Shown piece by piece: positions 29,253 to 41,018 of a stretch of 64,000 nt of DNA (within the stretch, counting starts at the first letter, position 1; the number at the start of each line of letters is the position of its first letter). The position numbers were made by a program, and so were the translations under genes. Source of the stretch: Aphanomyces cochlioides (lineage: Eukaryota; Oomycota; Saprolegniomycetes; Saprolegniales; Verrucalvaceae); contig JAHQRK010000031.1 in the NCBI GenBank assembly GCA_019828595.1, positions 682,001 to 746,000 of the forward strand. The letters run 5' to 3'. The notes beneath the pieces were generated by a model that saw only the letters and a program-made list of their open reading frames with translations, did not search any database and was not told where the DNA came from.

Positions 29253-29940
29253 AATCCCATTTAAGTACAAATATCTGAAAAGTTCTTGAGGAATTACTCT
29301 AGATATTTTAAGAAATTTTAAGATGTTCAAAATGGTCAAAATAGGTTTTATATAAGTACACTGTGTTTAACCTAAATATGATCATGTTTGAGGGTCAATT
29401 TCTTCGTCTTGTAGATAATTTCTGCTGTTCGCTTTATGGTCTGAGGATTCTAGAGAGAGCTGCGGTCATTAGAGCCCCATATGGAGAATTTAGCATGCAT
29501 AAACAACATAATAGAGGCATTCAAAATCACGAAAATTCGGCATTTTTCCAAAAATATCGAATTTCGATTAAGAATATCTCTTAATGCATTGTCTATAAAT
29601 CTGCGCTGTTGATTGATTCTTAAAGATATAATTCAGTAGATAAAATTCAACCCCGGATGGTCTCCTACAGATGATCCTTCTATGAGAAAAGTGGCTTCAA
29701 AGTTTGATTGACGTCAAACTTACGATAAACCTTGATGTTCTGAAATGTCTGAAAATGTCTGGAACTATCTTAAGAAAACTCTCGGGGCTAAATATCGCAC
29801 TTAAAAGGGAAGATTCTCGCGCGTTTTCATGATCGATGTCTGATATTCAATTCCAAATTTTGATGCCGAGGCCTGAAGCACTCATTTGAGCAGCGGCAAT
29901 GCCTATACTAGGCTGCATGACCATGAATCGAGCCAATTAG
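29253..29940. other. Non-coding interior of the Harbinger-like element
   Basis: AT-rich, between the divergently placed starts of the two genes. Probably the bidirectional promoter region. No motif I can name. Confidence 0.4.
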
Positions 29941-29955
29941 CGACGTTTTGTTGCT

Positions 29956-30743
29956 TTGTTCGGTGCAACGCCATTTATCTGCGCCACACTCTGGCGCAAG
30001 CTCCATCCCCATCCTCATGGCGGCCAACGCCAACACTTACTCTGGGCTTTGATGTTTCTTAAGGTGTACAGCACAGAGCACGTCCATGCAGCGATGGCAA
30101 ATGTTGATGAAAAGACATTCAGAAAGTGGTCATGGGTATACATAGGAGCTCTTGAGGTGATGCCAGAGGTAAGATCATTGTTAAGATAATAAATAAATGA
30201 AATGATTATATTCTTTTCAATAATCGTTTTGATGGTGCTCCAATCGGTGCAAAACTTTTTGACTCCTTGGACGGCACTGACTGTCCAATTCAAGGGCCAT
30301 TTCCTTTTGACTCCAAGTGGTGGTCGCACAAGCTCAATAGGGCTGGTGTTAGATACGAGGTTGGAATCTGTATCCGAACTGGTCACATAGATTGGGTCAA
30401 TGGAGGGAAGCCATGCGGACAATGGTCAGACCTTACACTAGCCCGAGATGCGTATGTGCATGCCGTGAGTCCTGGCGAGATGACCCTTGCTGACAAGGGT
30501 TATATGGATCGGGCATATTTTATAAACCCAAGATACCACCCTCAATCAGCTGTCGCCCAAAAGGCTGTCATGGCACGACATGAAACTGCGAATGCTCGAC
30601 TGAAGAACTTTAATGTCCTGCGCACTGCATTTCGCCATGAAATCAATCTTCATCCATCTTGCTTCTATGCTGTGGTTAACGTTACTCAGGTAGCAATTAA
30701 GCATGAGTCACCTCTGTACTCGATAAACCACAAAATCAATTGA
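29956..30743 (+). pseudogene. DDE (DDE_Tnp_4 / Harbinger-type) transposase, interrupted
   Basis: Two parts. The helical N-terminal part (HLLWALMFLKVYSTEH, DEKTFRKW) ends in a stop at 30189. The catalytic part 30222-30743 has LDGTDCPI (D1), LADKGYMD (D2) and ARHETANARLK (E), then FRHEINLHPSCFYAVVN. GTAAG at about 30170 could be an intron donor, but I see no clear AG acceptor before NRFDGAP, so the join is uncertain. Copy in unit 2: 52542-53398, where one base fewer near 52662 lengthens the N-terminal frame. Confidence 0.65.
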
Positions 30744-30780
30744 AACCGATAGCTATTGTATCAATGTTTCCTGCAACCCC

Positions 30781-30878
30781 CTGGAGATATTGTTCATATA
30801 AGTTTTTACAGTATTCTGTTGTGCAGGTTTACTAAATTTCAAAGTGAGTTTCCAACTGATGTTCATTTCCAAATACTA
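30781..30878 (+). promoter_or_regulatory. Orphan CRN 5' region, separated from its gene by mariner
   Basis: Matches the 5' region of the other CRNs up to TTCATTTCCAAATA. The mariner element begins a few bases before the place where ATGCTGACTTTG would stand, so this promoter-like sequence no longer faces a CRN. Confidence 0.6.
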
Positions 30879-32787
30879 CCTCTGTTCAGTAATTCTTGCA
30901 AGTTTATCATTTTCGTGTTTTTGATTGGCTATATAATTTTCAGCTATCCAATAAGATTTCACTCAGATCATTCTTTTCAATCAATATTATTCAATGAAAT
31001 GCAGTGTGTACTCAAGTGGTAATTAATCTTGCATCAATGGAAGGTCGCATGTCCATTCACCATCGTCACCACCGTCGTCATCATCAAGAGAAGCCATTCG
31101 AAGGTTGTCGATTGCGTTGCACAGATTGGCCAGCTCCATAGAAGTTTCGACTTCTGCCGCCAATGCTTCAAACCAAGTTTCTTGCTCCTCAACTTCCAAG
31201 GCCGCTAAACTCCTTTCAGCCAAATCACTTGGACATTCGAATCTTTCTGGGAGGCAGCCCGACTTCATCAACGCCGTCTTGCCCATGTTCGGTATTTTGT
31301 AGTTATTGTCACCACTTGCACGCAATATTTCGACAATACAGCTCTGCAGTGTAGCAAAGTTTCGCGTCAACTTGTCGTGCTCAATCGCATCCCACGCTTG
31401 GAATACAGCGGCAATCAATACATCAATCGTTTTGCACCGAACACGAGACGCAAGTGTTTGTAAAGAGCAAAAAAATCCAAGGTCAAGAACGTTGAGATCC
31501 GGTGAATTCGGGGGTTGGCACTTCAAGCAAATATTCCATCCATCTGCACACCCATGAGAGTGCACCAAGGGATCGTTGGCAGCAACATGCGGCCTTGCGT
31601 TGTCCTGTTGGACAAATATGGTTCGACTTTCTTCTGCAGGCCATTTAGCCTTGATAGCTGGGAAGACTTTATTGATAAGCATACTCCGATAGACATCTTG
31701 GGTAACATTCAAAGGTTTCGTCACAAAAGAACCACGCTCACGATTTTGAGAGGATCGCAATGCAGGCACGACTTCAGTAAAGCTCCAAGTCCCAATTTTT
31801 CCGTCAAACCATTGTTTCGAGGCATTGTCCCACCTTGGTCTTGCTACGGCCGAGAGGAACATGACTTTAGTGATAAATCGTTTCGATTTCGTTGTACGCT
31901 GGGGCGGGGTCTCACCAGGAACGAGGTACACATTCCATTTCACCCGGGTCATGAAAAACCACTTTTCGTCCACGTGCACAACATCCATCAAGTCGCAGAC
32001 TTGGTATGTATCATTGGATTGCCTTAGCATGTCCGCAGACCACTTTAAACGGGCATACTTATTGGCCTCTGTCAACTTTGGCTTGATATGACTCCTGTGT
32101 TTGATAACAAGGCCACGCTTGTAGTAACTAGACGCAAAAAGTCAAAATATGATGGACCTCATGACCAACCAGTGCAACGTCGACAACGGCATGACAAGTG
32201 CCTCTGCGAATTCACGGAGAGTGGTTCGATCTAACGCTGGTATACTAAAAAGCCGTTCACGCAGTTCCTTGATGTCATGACTTGGTTTGCGTCCCGCATT
32301 CTTGTTGCGGCGGAAGACATTTTTACACAAAATGACGGAATTCGCCGAGTACTCACCTCGACGCCAAATTCGGGAGATCGTCTCAATCGAACGATCAAAC
32401 TTTCGCAACGTTCTTTAGTGCCCCACGAGGAAGAGTTCCGTCTGGACGGACGACTGTCAGCAAATGGTGGAGAACTGCTTGACGCTCCTCGTCAGTTAAG
32501 TTGGTCTTGTTGGGGGCCATCTCGAAAATGGGTGGAGCAATTTGATGGGTAAAGCGTTCACTTATATGAGTACATTGTACCACTGTCACTTAGAACGGTA
32601 AAAATTTATTATATGGGAGATTGTATGTAGTTTTTGTGGTGAAATTAAATTGCTTTTCCTCTACATATCTGTGCCAAAAAATCGTCAAACTTTCCTGTAC
32701 AAGCAAATACCTCTACTTTCGAATATTTTCAAATATTGATTTCAATATGACAAAAAATTGATACTTGCAAGAATTATTGAACAGAGG
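30879..32787. mobile_element. Mariner-like element, 1909 bp, TA TSD
   Basis: TIRs CCTCTGTTCAGTAATTCTTG and (inverted) CCTCTGTTCAATAATTCTTG, bordered by TA on each side (30877-30878 and 32788-32789). Encodes a DD34D transposase on minus. The copy at 53534-55442 is at the same place in unit 2, so it was duplicated with the unit. Confidence 0.85.
31023..32520 (-). pseudogene. Mariner (DD34D) transposase, N-terminal frameshift
   Basis: Start MAPNKTNLTDEERQ at 32520. Frames: 32395-32520 (LTDEERQAVLHHLL), then 32142-32400 (ISRIWRRG, NAGRKPSH, DRTTLREFA: two helix-turn-helix motifs), then 31023-32075 with the catalytic core: HVDEKWF (D1), QQDNARPH (D2) and, 34 residues later, PDLNVLDLGFF (D3). D34D defines mariner proper. 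A one-base shift lies near 32396. The break at 32076-32170 could be a 30-nt GT-AG intron (GTCCAT...TCTAG) or decay. The 350-residue catalytic part is fully open. Confidence 0.75.
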
Positions 32788-33047
32788 TATTGTCGATTGG
32801 GTCCACAACTGGAAATTTGGTATGTTTTGAAAATGTTTCAATTAATTGACGCATACACTATTTAATGTTTACGCAAGCATTTTCTCGATCATGAACGTTA
32901 AATAGTGTAATTTCAAACGTTTTAAATGTTTGAAAAACATGTTCGAAGCATTCAATTCCTTTTCACTTGAAATTTGTATACGTCAATTTGCTTGCGTCAA
33001 AATTTATTCCGCACGACTCCACTTTCTTTTATTAAAACCACAATAGT
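32788..33047 (+). promoter_or_regulatory. Unrelated 5' region of the kinase-CRN at 33048, with hairpin
   Basis: This CRN lacks the usual 5' region. Instead there are 258 AT-rich bases found only here and at 55443-55702. 32868-32910 holds an inverted repeat (CACTATTTAATGTT ... AACGTTAAATAGTG). The ATG is preceded by CCACTTTC, a weak Inr-like match. It could be a MITE or a piece of another gene's promoter. Confidence 0.45.
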
Positions 33048-34760
33048 ATGCTGACTTTGTTCTGTCTTGTCGTCGGCGAGAGAACACCTTTCCCTGTGCA
33101 CATTGCTGCTAATGAGACTGTGGGCGATCTCAAGGACAAGATCAAGGAAAAAAAGTCACACACAATCCATTGCGACGCCGATATGATACAGCTTTATTTG
33201 GCGGTGAAGGATAAAGTGTGGTTAGAATCGACGAGTCCGCTTGTTGAACGGTTGATGGAGGGCGAGACACCCGATGAAGTACAGGAATACTTGGTCAAAG
33301 CAAACAAAATGAATCCGTTTTCTACACTTGCTAAGGCATTGACGTCCCCCCCCTGGTCAAGACCAACTTCATATCTTGGTGGTCGTACCTGAACGTGTTG
33401 CAGTTCCTTCAGATCATCAGCCGAGCAAGAAGCGAAAACTCGAGGACTTTGCGAATATATTATCAGCTCCAGCTTCATTTGCGAAGCGTCAAGGACCCAA
33501 TAGTTGGATTTTTCGGCTCAAAGAGTTTGATGGAGTTATTGAATGCCATCGTCTTCCAACTTCCGACAAGAGATCTCTCATTCCACTTGTGCTGCTTCAT
33601 GAAACCTTTGCAAAATTTGAAAGCAATTGCAAAACTATTCATTTTGGCAAGCCAGATTGTGATTTTTCGTCGAGTTTTGCGATGCCGTATCCGGTGTGCA
33701 TGATAAAGAAGAAACACTTACAAAGGCGGCACTGAATACACTAGGACGCTATTTGCTTTCTGATTGCCCTCGTGGTGCAAGCATGGTTGCAGCCCAAGTC
33801 GACAATTCTACTTCAGACGGATCCTTTATTTTTGACAACAGGTTATTGCTGAACTTGGAAGTCAAAGTTCAAAAAGGAGATGGAGGTGGCGACCCGACGA
33901 TGCAAAATATCGCGTATTACGTCAAGCATTTGCCCATGCCGGTTGATCGTGTCTTGCCATGCTATTTGTTGGACATTTGTGGTCCGCTTCTGAGCGTATT
34001 TGGTATTGTCAACGTTACTGATGAGTATGCTCTGTGCGAACCTCTTGTGACGAGTGTTCCGTTGCTTTTCTTCGACAATGTTGGACTGATGACGACGGGA
34101 GTCCGTGTATGTGCGTCTTTGAAAGCTGCGTTGCGAGACCTGACCAGTTCCCAATATGTCGCTTCGCGTGATTTAAATCGAAGTAGATTTCCGTACCATG
34201 ATTCAGCTGTGATTGGCGGCGAGAAGGTCAACATCCGGTACTGCAAACAGTTGGAACGTTATGTGTTTTCTGCCATGGTTGTCCAATCTGGCCATGACGT
34301 TGAAGTTGTTGTCAAGTTTGCAAAGCAATATGGAAGGGAAGTCCACGAGTATTGTGCAGGTCACGAATTTGCTCCAAGATTGTTAGACTTTGAAGTCCTT
34401 CCTAGCAAGTGGATTTTCGTTGGGATGGAGAAACTTAAGCTCAAACCGATTTCGAAAGCTTTGACCGATGCAAAAGTCGATGCAACAGTCATTCGTCGGC
34501 AGGTGCTGGAGATGAAAAATCGACTGGCAGCTGCCAAGCTTGTTCATGGGGATCTTCGTGACGCCAACATCTTATGGGACTACGCCAAGGATCGTGTGGT
34601 GTTGATTGATTTCGACTGGTCTGGAAAGGACACTTGTTACCCGCCATTCATGAATCCCGACATTACGTGGCCGCCAGAGGCTCAGACTAACAAGCCTCTT
34701 CGGATTGAGCACGACGAGTGGTGGATCCATCAGTTGCTGACAAAGTTGGACAAGAAATAA
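33048..34760 (+). pseudogene. Kinase-type CRN, split, copy 3
   Basis: The header (33048-33392) is of the ERTPFPVHIA / HTIHCDADMIQLYLAVKD type, otherwise seen on HNH and NTPase CRNs, while hinge and body are those of the kinase family, so the header has been swapped. C8 at 33346-33353 breaks the frame, and the T5 run breaks it again before the 354-residue kinase-like ORF (33696-34760; HGDLRDANIL, IDFD). Confidence 0.7.
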
Positions 34761-34911
34761 GTTCAAATTTTTATGCTGCTTCATGTTTATTTGTAGTGTT
34801 CCTCTGAGAGTTAAACTTCTCGCATGGCTTCGTCAACTTCACATTTCGAGGGGGATTTCAATATTACGTCGAAGATATACGAGTACTAAAGTGTGAGTTG
34901 AATGAATTTCT

Positions 34912-35007
34912 TCAAGGGAATTGTTTCAACGAAAATTCGCAATGCTCTATGCGCTTAGGAGCCGCCGTAATAGTAATCACCACGACCATAGTGGCTATTT
35001 CATTCAG
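34912..35007 (+). pseudogene. GH81 relic
   Basis: Third copy of the relic 3' of a kinase-CRN. The sequence between the CRN stop and the relic has two local changes (TAGTGTTCC instead of TAGTATTCC), otherwise as at 23492-23642. Confidence 0.55.
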
Positions 35008-35083
35008 CTCGGTTGAGTCATCATGGACATGGCCTTGGCGAAACCATGTCCATCGAATAAAAAAAGAAATCATAAGCGTTCAA

Positions 35084-35870
35084 TATACATGCCAAAGGTT
35101 TGACAAGACAGAAGTGCGTCAAATTATTCCCGGGACCTTGCCAAACACGCGAGGAAATGCGCCATCGCATCCGTACATCTTGCGCATTTCGATGTACAAT
35201 GAATGATCAAAAAATGCTTTCAATTTCTTCTTCCGTCAGGTGTGGAGCATGTGGAAGCTACAGGAGACAAGTTAACTTCAAATAGATCGACACAAATATG
35301 TCGTAACCATTTTGTTCACGCACCACTTTTCCACACGGCGTGTCGTGTGAATTGGATGAAGTTCGGTGCCAATATCGACAAACATCGTAGTTGCCTCCGA
35401 CGACTTCAGCATACCGGGCTCCGGAGGGAGCTTGAAGGGACAGATCCACAACAGATAGGTCTTTACTTCGCGTTCAACTAGTGACGCTTTCAACGACAGA
35501 ACTTGTCTTCCTAAATTTCCCAAAGGATGCTCCGTGAATGACGATGGAAAAAGTCGCGGAGAGGAACCTATTCCGTATCCTGCTTGGAAGCAATCAACTT
35601 GGACTCGACGTGCTTGAAAAACCAAGACGTGAATCTGCAATGGCGTTCAGCTAGGAAACGAGTCAATTCACTTCAAACGATAGAATTCCGTACCTTGCCA
35701 CTTTCAAGCTTGTCGACCATCGAACCAGTCATGACCACGCCGCTGTTCAAGCTATACATCAAAGCTTCGACGAAGTGATGCTTGTCCTCCGCATTTGCTG
35801 CGGCTTCACAATACGTCATACGCTTTGTCGAGAGACTTCACGGGATGGTAGTCAAGCTTGACGTATCTAA
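35084..35870 (-). pseudogene. DHCR24-like pseudogene, version alpha, copy 2
   Basis: Inverse counterpart of 18489-19275, with the same internal deletion and stops. The C-terminal end (RKMYGCDGAF) lies nearest the GH81 relic, tail to tail, preserving the convergent GH81/DHCR24 order seen at 10129-12962. Confidence 0.75.
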
Positions 35871-36640
35871 AACATCTCGTCGATGGATAAACCCGTAGTT
35901 TGCATCGACATACGGCAAATAGCTTTCCAGCAGTTTCCTGCCGTCTCTGCAAGTGGCACTTCGACTTCATATCCATCGGACATGGCATTGCAAAACTCGA
36001 CGAAAAAATCACAATCTGGTTTGCCAAAATCAATAGTTTTGCAATTGCTTTCAAACGTTGCAAAGACTTCATGAAGAAGCACAAGCGGAAGGAGAGATCT
36101 CTCGTTGGAGGTTGGAAGACGATGGCATTCAATCTGTCCATCAAACTGTTTGAGGCAACACATCCAACTGGTTTTTCCTCGACCCTTCGCACACGAAGAT
36201 GGAGCTGATAATTCATTCTCCAACTTCTGGATTTTTCTCTTCTTGCGCGGCTAATGTGCGGAAGGAACCGCAACACGTTCAGGTACGATCACCAAGACAT
36301 GAATTTTGTCGTCGTCGAAATATGAGGGGCACTCACCACCCACCGCCCCAGAAAAGAACTTGGAAAGCTTCTTGGTTTCCTTCCTTCTTTCAGCATTGAC
36401 ATGCGATGCCGTCACGGTGTTTCCTTCAGCATTTTGGGAATGTCATTCCACATCACGGTCTTCGGCAGACAACCACGCATAACCCTTCAACGCCAACATA
36501 GGGATCCAGCTAGATCCATTGCACGTCCAGTGTACTCAATTTCTTCCTTCATCTTGTCCTTGAGACATCCCATAGTCTCTTTAGCAGCAACGTCCAGGAG
36601 AGGTGTGTCCTTGTGTAAACTCACTTCAAAAATTAATAAA
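35867..36640 (-). pseudogene. CRN pseudogene fused to DHCR24, copy 2
   Basis: As 17700-18488, in inverse orientation. The longest open part is 35867-36223 (MENELSAPSS to IDEMF). RSLLPLVLLHE here against RDLLPLVLLHE in copy 1. It adjoins a mariner at 36647. Confidence 0.75.
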
Positions 36641-36646
36641 CCTGTA

Positions 36647-38353
36647 CTACTCTGGAATTTTATATATGCAGGTTTGTCGTTCGATTGTGGAAATAAATAT
36701 ATGAAGGATTGAGACACACACATCGCAATGTTCCAATGCATTAGAACTACTAGCTCGAGATTGTAAGTGTGCCGATCTTGCTAGTCAATTGAGCGTCGAG
36801 AAGAAAGTCTTGGCAATCGAGCACCAGTTGTGGATCGACATCTAAGGACTCGGGCGATGATTTCATGCCTGCCTTGTACAAGTGGCGCATCTTGAACTTG
36901 TTCCCCCACGGCACTCCATGACTTGAATCATCACACTCTGCAATGTGACGAATATGTTGTCGGCTGTTTGTCTTGGCACGGCTGCATAAGCGTCGATAAC
37001 GGCAGATATGAGCTCTTCAATGGTGTCCGACTGGATTTCATATTGTAGAGTTTGAATAGAACGAAAGAAACCGAGGTCCAACACATTTAGGTCAGGACTC
37101 TTTGGTGGCTGGAACGACCAGCTTATATTCCAACCTATATAGTAACTATTCATAAGTCACACCAGTTCTACATCATTCTACATACCGTCTCGCTTGCACT
37201 CTCTATCAAAGTAATCATCACAAATACCATGCGCTCAAGCGTTATCATGCTGAACAATGATTCTCTCGTGTCGAAACGGAACTGGCCAACGTGATCGAAT
37301 GGCTGGAAGGACTTTGTTGATGCAAAAATCACGATAGACTTCTCGTGTCACACTGATCGATTTTGTCTCAATTGTTCCCGCCGGCCGATTTCGACTAGAG
37401 CGCTTGGCAGGGAGAGCTTCAACGAAAGGCCAGATCCCCAATTTCCCATCAAACCAAAGCCCATTCACGAGTCTTGGGCGCGCAAGGGCACACAGGAACA
37501 TTACTTTGGTTCGAGCATTTTTGTTGGGGCAGGTGCGATCAAAGTCTTCGACAACTACGTCATCACATATGTAGATTCGCTTAGTGAGTTCATCCATCCA
37601 GAACCATTTTTCGTCCACGTGGACGACATTGTACATTGAATTCATTCGCCAGTGTTGATTATCGACATTTGACATACAGAACTCGAGGTTAGCAAGCTCA
37701 TGACTCTTTGTTAGAGATGGTTTGAGAGTTCTACTGCGAATCTTCACTGTACCTTCTCGCACTAGTTTACGGATTGTTGTGTGCGAAACACCGGTTTGCT
37801 TTGCGAGAGATCGATAGGATCGTCGCTTGTGAACAGGGATCGTCTTGATTTTCGATTTGATGGCCTGCCGATCCACCGGCTTCCTTCCGCAGTTCGATTT
37901 CTTGCTGTCGACGATCGCGTGTGGCGCTCCGTTGAGTAATGATTCAACTCCAGCATCCCACACGCGGGATACCGTGGCTTGGCTTGTCTTAAAGATCGAA
38001 GCAGTCTTTGTGAGAGCGCCATGTGGTAGCCGTCCATCATGGCTGATCGAGAGCAGATGTAGCATAACAGCCCGGCGCTCCTCGTTCGTCAGGACTCGGC
38101 GTCGCACAGGCTCAGTGTTGAGGATGTTGTCAATATTCATCTCAAAGACAAGTGAAGGTGACTTGATTAAAGTATAGAGTTGGTCACTATTCAGATTCTC
38201 CTGATCCACTGCTCCGATTTTGGCGAAACGAGAACCATTGGAATCTATGCACTTTGATTTGCTAAAATATACCCAATCCACAGTCGTTTCCTGAAAATTG
38301 AGGGTTGTTTGGAGGTTTGAACAAAAACCTGCATATAAAAAATTCCAGAGTAG
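36647..38353. mobile_element. Second mariner/Tc1-like element, 1707 bp, TA TSD, empty site known
   Basis: TIRs CTACTCTGGAATTTTATATA and, inverted, CTACTCTGGAATTTTTTATA, flanked by TA (36645-36646, 38354-38355). The uninterrupted sequence with a single TA is present at 17710-17711. Encodes a decayed transposase on minus. Confidence 0.9.
36750..38141 (-). pseudogene. Mariner-family transposase with intron, stop and frameshift
   Basis: From MNIDNILNTEP (38141): HTH region (TNEERRAVMLHLL, TASIFKTSQATVSRVW, NCGRKP, VSHTTIRKL), HVDEKWF (D1) and VQHDN (D2). A TGA directly after HDNA interrupts the catalytic domain. A 51-nt GT-AG intron (37135-37185) joins KRDG to GWNISW in phase, leading to PKSPDLNVLDLGFF (D3). 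A G5 run near 36905 lacks one base, shifting the frame before FKMRHLYKAG. Stop at 36750. The TGA and the G5 deletion are in both unit copies. Confidence 0.7.
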
Positions 38354-39583
38354 TATTGTCTTTTTCACTGAAATTTGTATTGTCAATTTCAGTCAAATTT
38401 GTAGTTTCGACCAAAAATCAAATACATTTCCAAATCGATTTGACCATACTGAAGCCAAGTTGAACCGAATATTGGCCAAAGTAATTGCATGTGTATTAGG
38501 GTGTGTTAGGGTGTGTTTTGCGTGAATTAGTTAAATATTCGATTCTGATTGGCTGCGAGATTCGGAAATTGATTAAAAAATCGATACATTTCCAGACATC
38601 TCACTATTTAGAATGAATCTCACAATATTTTTGACTAAAAATTGAAATACTATTCAGGTATAGTGAGCTCAAGTGTAATACGAAAGTACACCCAATAAAG
38701 TAATGTTTTGAATGTGTGTTTTGCGTGTGTTTTTGTCAAGAAGGCAAATACTTGATTCTGATTGGCTATAGATTTCAAATAGATTTGGAAAAATAGATAC
38801 ATTTTTCACCCCAGTCACAATTTAGAGTGTAAATAACAATACAACAATATAACATTGTGCGAGCAAGATCGAATCCTCACCTTAATCATATACCAAAGGC
38901 TCCCACAGTTGCTTCGACTTCGTCAATTCGTTGGAGGCAAGTTCAGTTGCAAGATGAGATTTAGTTCATGCTTCTGGCGCACGCTGCAGCTCCAGGGGGT
39001 GTAGTGGTTTCAAAGAAATTTCGCCTGATCAACCGGTTCATGATTGAAGGTGATATCAAGTTTCGTCATCTATCCGGTTAAAGCTGCTTACATGTTAATA
39101 ACATAGGTATGACTGTATCAAGTTTCGTAGTCTATCCGGTTCAAGCTTCTGAGGGTATAGTGATTATTCTATATATTCGATGTGAGAGGTTCATTATCAA
39201 AAATAAATCAAACCAATGACCAAAACATTTATCAAATTTAAAAGGTCATTTTTATCAAAGCATTATTTTGCTATGTTTCACCCTTCTTTGTAACATATCT
39301 CACAGAATATCGGCTTTAAGAAGTTCGTTTCTTTTGAATTTATATTCCTCTGACAAAGTTCAAAACACACAAAAATTTTCATGGAAAACTGTCATCGGGT
39401 TCGAAAGTTACAAGCACATATACCCTCGATGCCTTCGACGACTGTTAATAAATCGCGTGCTCACTGTTTGTTTCAAAGGTCTGAGGAACCTGGAGATATT
39501 GTTCGTATAAGTTTTTACAGTATTCTGTTGTGCAGGTTTACTAAATTTCAAAGTGAGTTTCCAACTGATGTTCATTTCCAAAT
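38354..39583 (+). repeat. R repeat, inverted full-length copy
   Basis: Reverse complement of 16482-17710. Ends with the CRN 5' region at 39495-39583. Short TTAGGGTGTG repeats at about 38493-38517. Confidence 0.85.
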
Positions 39584-40660
39584 ATGCTGACTTTGTTCTG
39601 TCTTGTCGTCGGCGAAGGATCACCTTTCTCTGTGGACGTTGCTACAAATGCGACTGTGGCAGGTCTCAAGAAAAAGATCAAGGAAGAAAAGTCATATTCA
39701 ATCCATTGCGACGCAGATATGATACAGCTTTATTTGGCGGTGAAGGATAATGCATGGTTAGAATCGACGAGTCCGCTTGTTGAACGGTTGATGAAGGGCG
39801 AGACACCCGATGAAATACAGGAATACTTGGTCGAAGCAAACAAAATGAATCCGTTTTCTACACTTGCTAAGGCATTGACGTCCCCCCCTGGTCAAGACCA
39901 ACTTCATATCTTGGTGGTGGTCCCAGAAGAAGGCGCATTCAGCGCTGCGAATTTGCGTGTTGGCCTTGAACTTCTCAATTTAGTTCTCCCCCACGCTCTG
40001 ACGGATTGTCCTACTACCATGTCTGACCGGAGTCCAAACTTCAAAGCCAATTTATGCTTGTATTATGACTGTCATCGTCGAAAGGAGACATGGATCCGAT
40101 GTATCCTACTCGATATCTCGTTTCCTGCATCACTGGTGACAGCTGCGCATTTGTTCCGACGAAGTAACGAATATCTGGCGTTCCCCATGATGCAAATATC
40201 GGATATCGATGATGAACGAAATGGGTTGTTGTTGTTCCAACCATTGGAATATGCTTTCGACCATTTCCAAATCAGTTTTATTTACAACCATCGCAACGAC
40301 TGCTTTTATCTCAAGCTGTTTGACCAATCCATTCGAAACACACGTCTCGTGGATGCCATGCGCAATTCCAAACAAAAGCAAGTGCTGATGAACGCTATTT
40401 CAAGAGCCAAAAGACCTTGCAAATTTGACATCAAAACAACATTTGGTCATTTGGATGGCAAAGCACTGAAATTCAGATCTCCCGGCCGTCCTTTCAAACG
40501 GTGTTTAAACTTGCAGGCAAGATTGGCCTATGCAAAGGCGTTGAAGAAGCAAGATATTGACCCATCGTATAACTTCGACGATTTCTGGTCAGAGGGATTT
40601 TCCTTAGAGGACAAAATGACCATATTTCGCCAAAGCATAGCAAATTGTGACCAAATATGA
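39584..40660 (+). CDS. Crinkler effector with HNH-like nuclease, copy 2
   Basis: 358 residues, intact. The C-terminal nuclease domain is identical to the copy at 25071 apart from EEGAFSA against EEGLFSA after the hinge. The header is the GEGSPFSVDVATNATVAGLKK / SYSIHCDADMIQ version, another case of header exchange. C7 at 39882-39888: open. His 189, Asn 213 and Asp 226 are conserved. Confidence 0.8.
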   Translation: MLTLFCLVVGEGSPFSVDVATNATVAGLKKKIKEEKSYSIHCDADMIQLYLAVKDNAWLESTSPLVERLMKGETPDEIQEYLVEANKMNPFSTLAKALTSPPGQDQLHILVVVPEEGAFSAANLRVGLELLNLVLPHALTDCPTTMSDRSPNFKANLCLYYDCHRRKETWIRCILLDISFPASLVTAAHLFRRSNEYLAFPMMQISDIDDERNGLLLFQPLEYAFDHFQISFIYNHRNDCFYLKLFDQSIRNTRLVDAMRNSKQKQVLMNAISRAKRPCKFDIKTTFGHLDGKALKFRSPGRPFKRCLNLQARLAYAKALKKQDIDPSYNFDDFWSEGFSLEDKMTIFRQSIANCDQI

Positions 40661-41018
40661 TCGTCTACTGTAACTAATCATTTATAGCTGGGTTTCTGCT
40701 GATAATTCATTGATTGTTTTCTTGTTGGACCTTCAATTCAGCTCTGAACAAGCGCAAGGAACGTGTTGAGCAAGTTTAAAACCTCGTATCGCGCTCGAGA
40801 AGGCGACCCATCGATGCTTATTACGCTTGTCATGGTAGATTGTTGGATGGAATAACGATGGAAGGAAATCCCCGTTGTGTATGGCTCGCCCTGGCTGGCA
40901 AAATATCTCGTACCCCCGTGGTGAATACAAGACGACATTGTCCAAAAATTAGCATCAATATGATGGATATTTTGGAGTAAATACGACGGCTCGGGTGCTT
41001 TTGTTTCAAAAAGAATGA
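40661..41018 (-). pseudogene. Relic of unknown gene (copy of 24713-25070)
   Basis: Inverse copy; only the KHRWVAFSSAIRGFK segment (40733-40945) still looks coding. Confidence 0.35.

Larger units (their letters stand above)
28306..30780. mobile_element. PIF/Harbinger-like transposon, 2475 bp, 3-bp TSD (CTG)
   Basis: Flanked by CTG (28303-28305 and 30781-30783); the uninterrupted site GAACCTGGAGATATTG is present in R at 39487-39502. Short imperfect TIRs: GGAGATGCGGGAAA and, inverted, GGGGTTGCAGGAAA. It encodes a DDE transposase on plus (29956-30743) and a second protein on minus (28516-29247), the two-gene layout of PIF/Harbinger elements. The superfamily's usual TSD is TWA; CTG fits the 3-bp length only. 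Confidence 0.75.

Noticed and set aside
32788..33047. A TA-flanked MITE between mariner and CRN
   Set aside because: The possible ends (TATTGTCG and, inverted, ACTATTGTGG) match too weakly to support inverted terminal repeats.
37254..37262. TGA after HDNA in mariner read as selenocysteine or recoding
   Set aside because: No reason for it in a transposase; a second frameshift in the same gene points to ordinary decay.
38490..38520. TTAGGGTGTG repeats as telomere-like sequence
   Set aside because: Only two or three degenerate units, inside a dispersed repeat; oomycete telomeres are expected to be TTTAGGG arrays.
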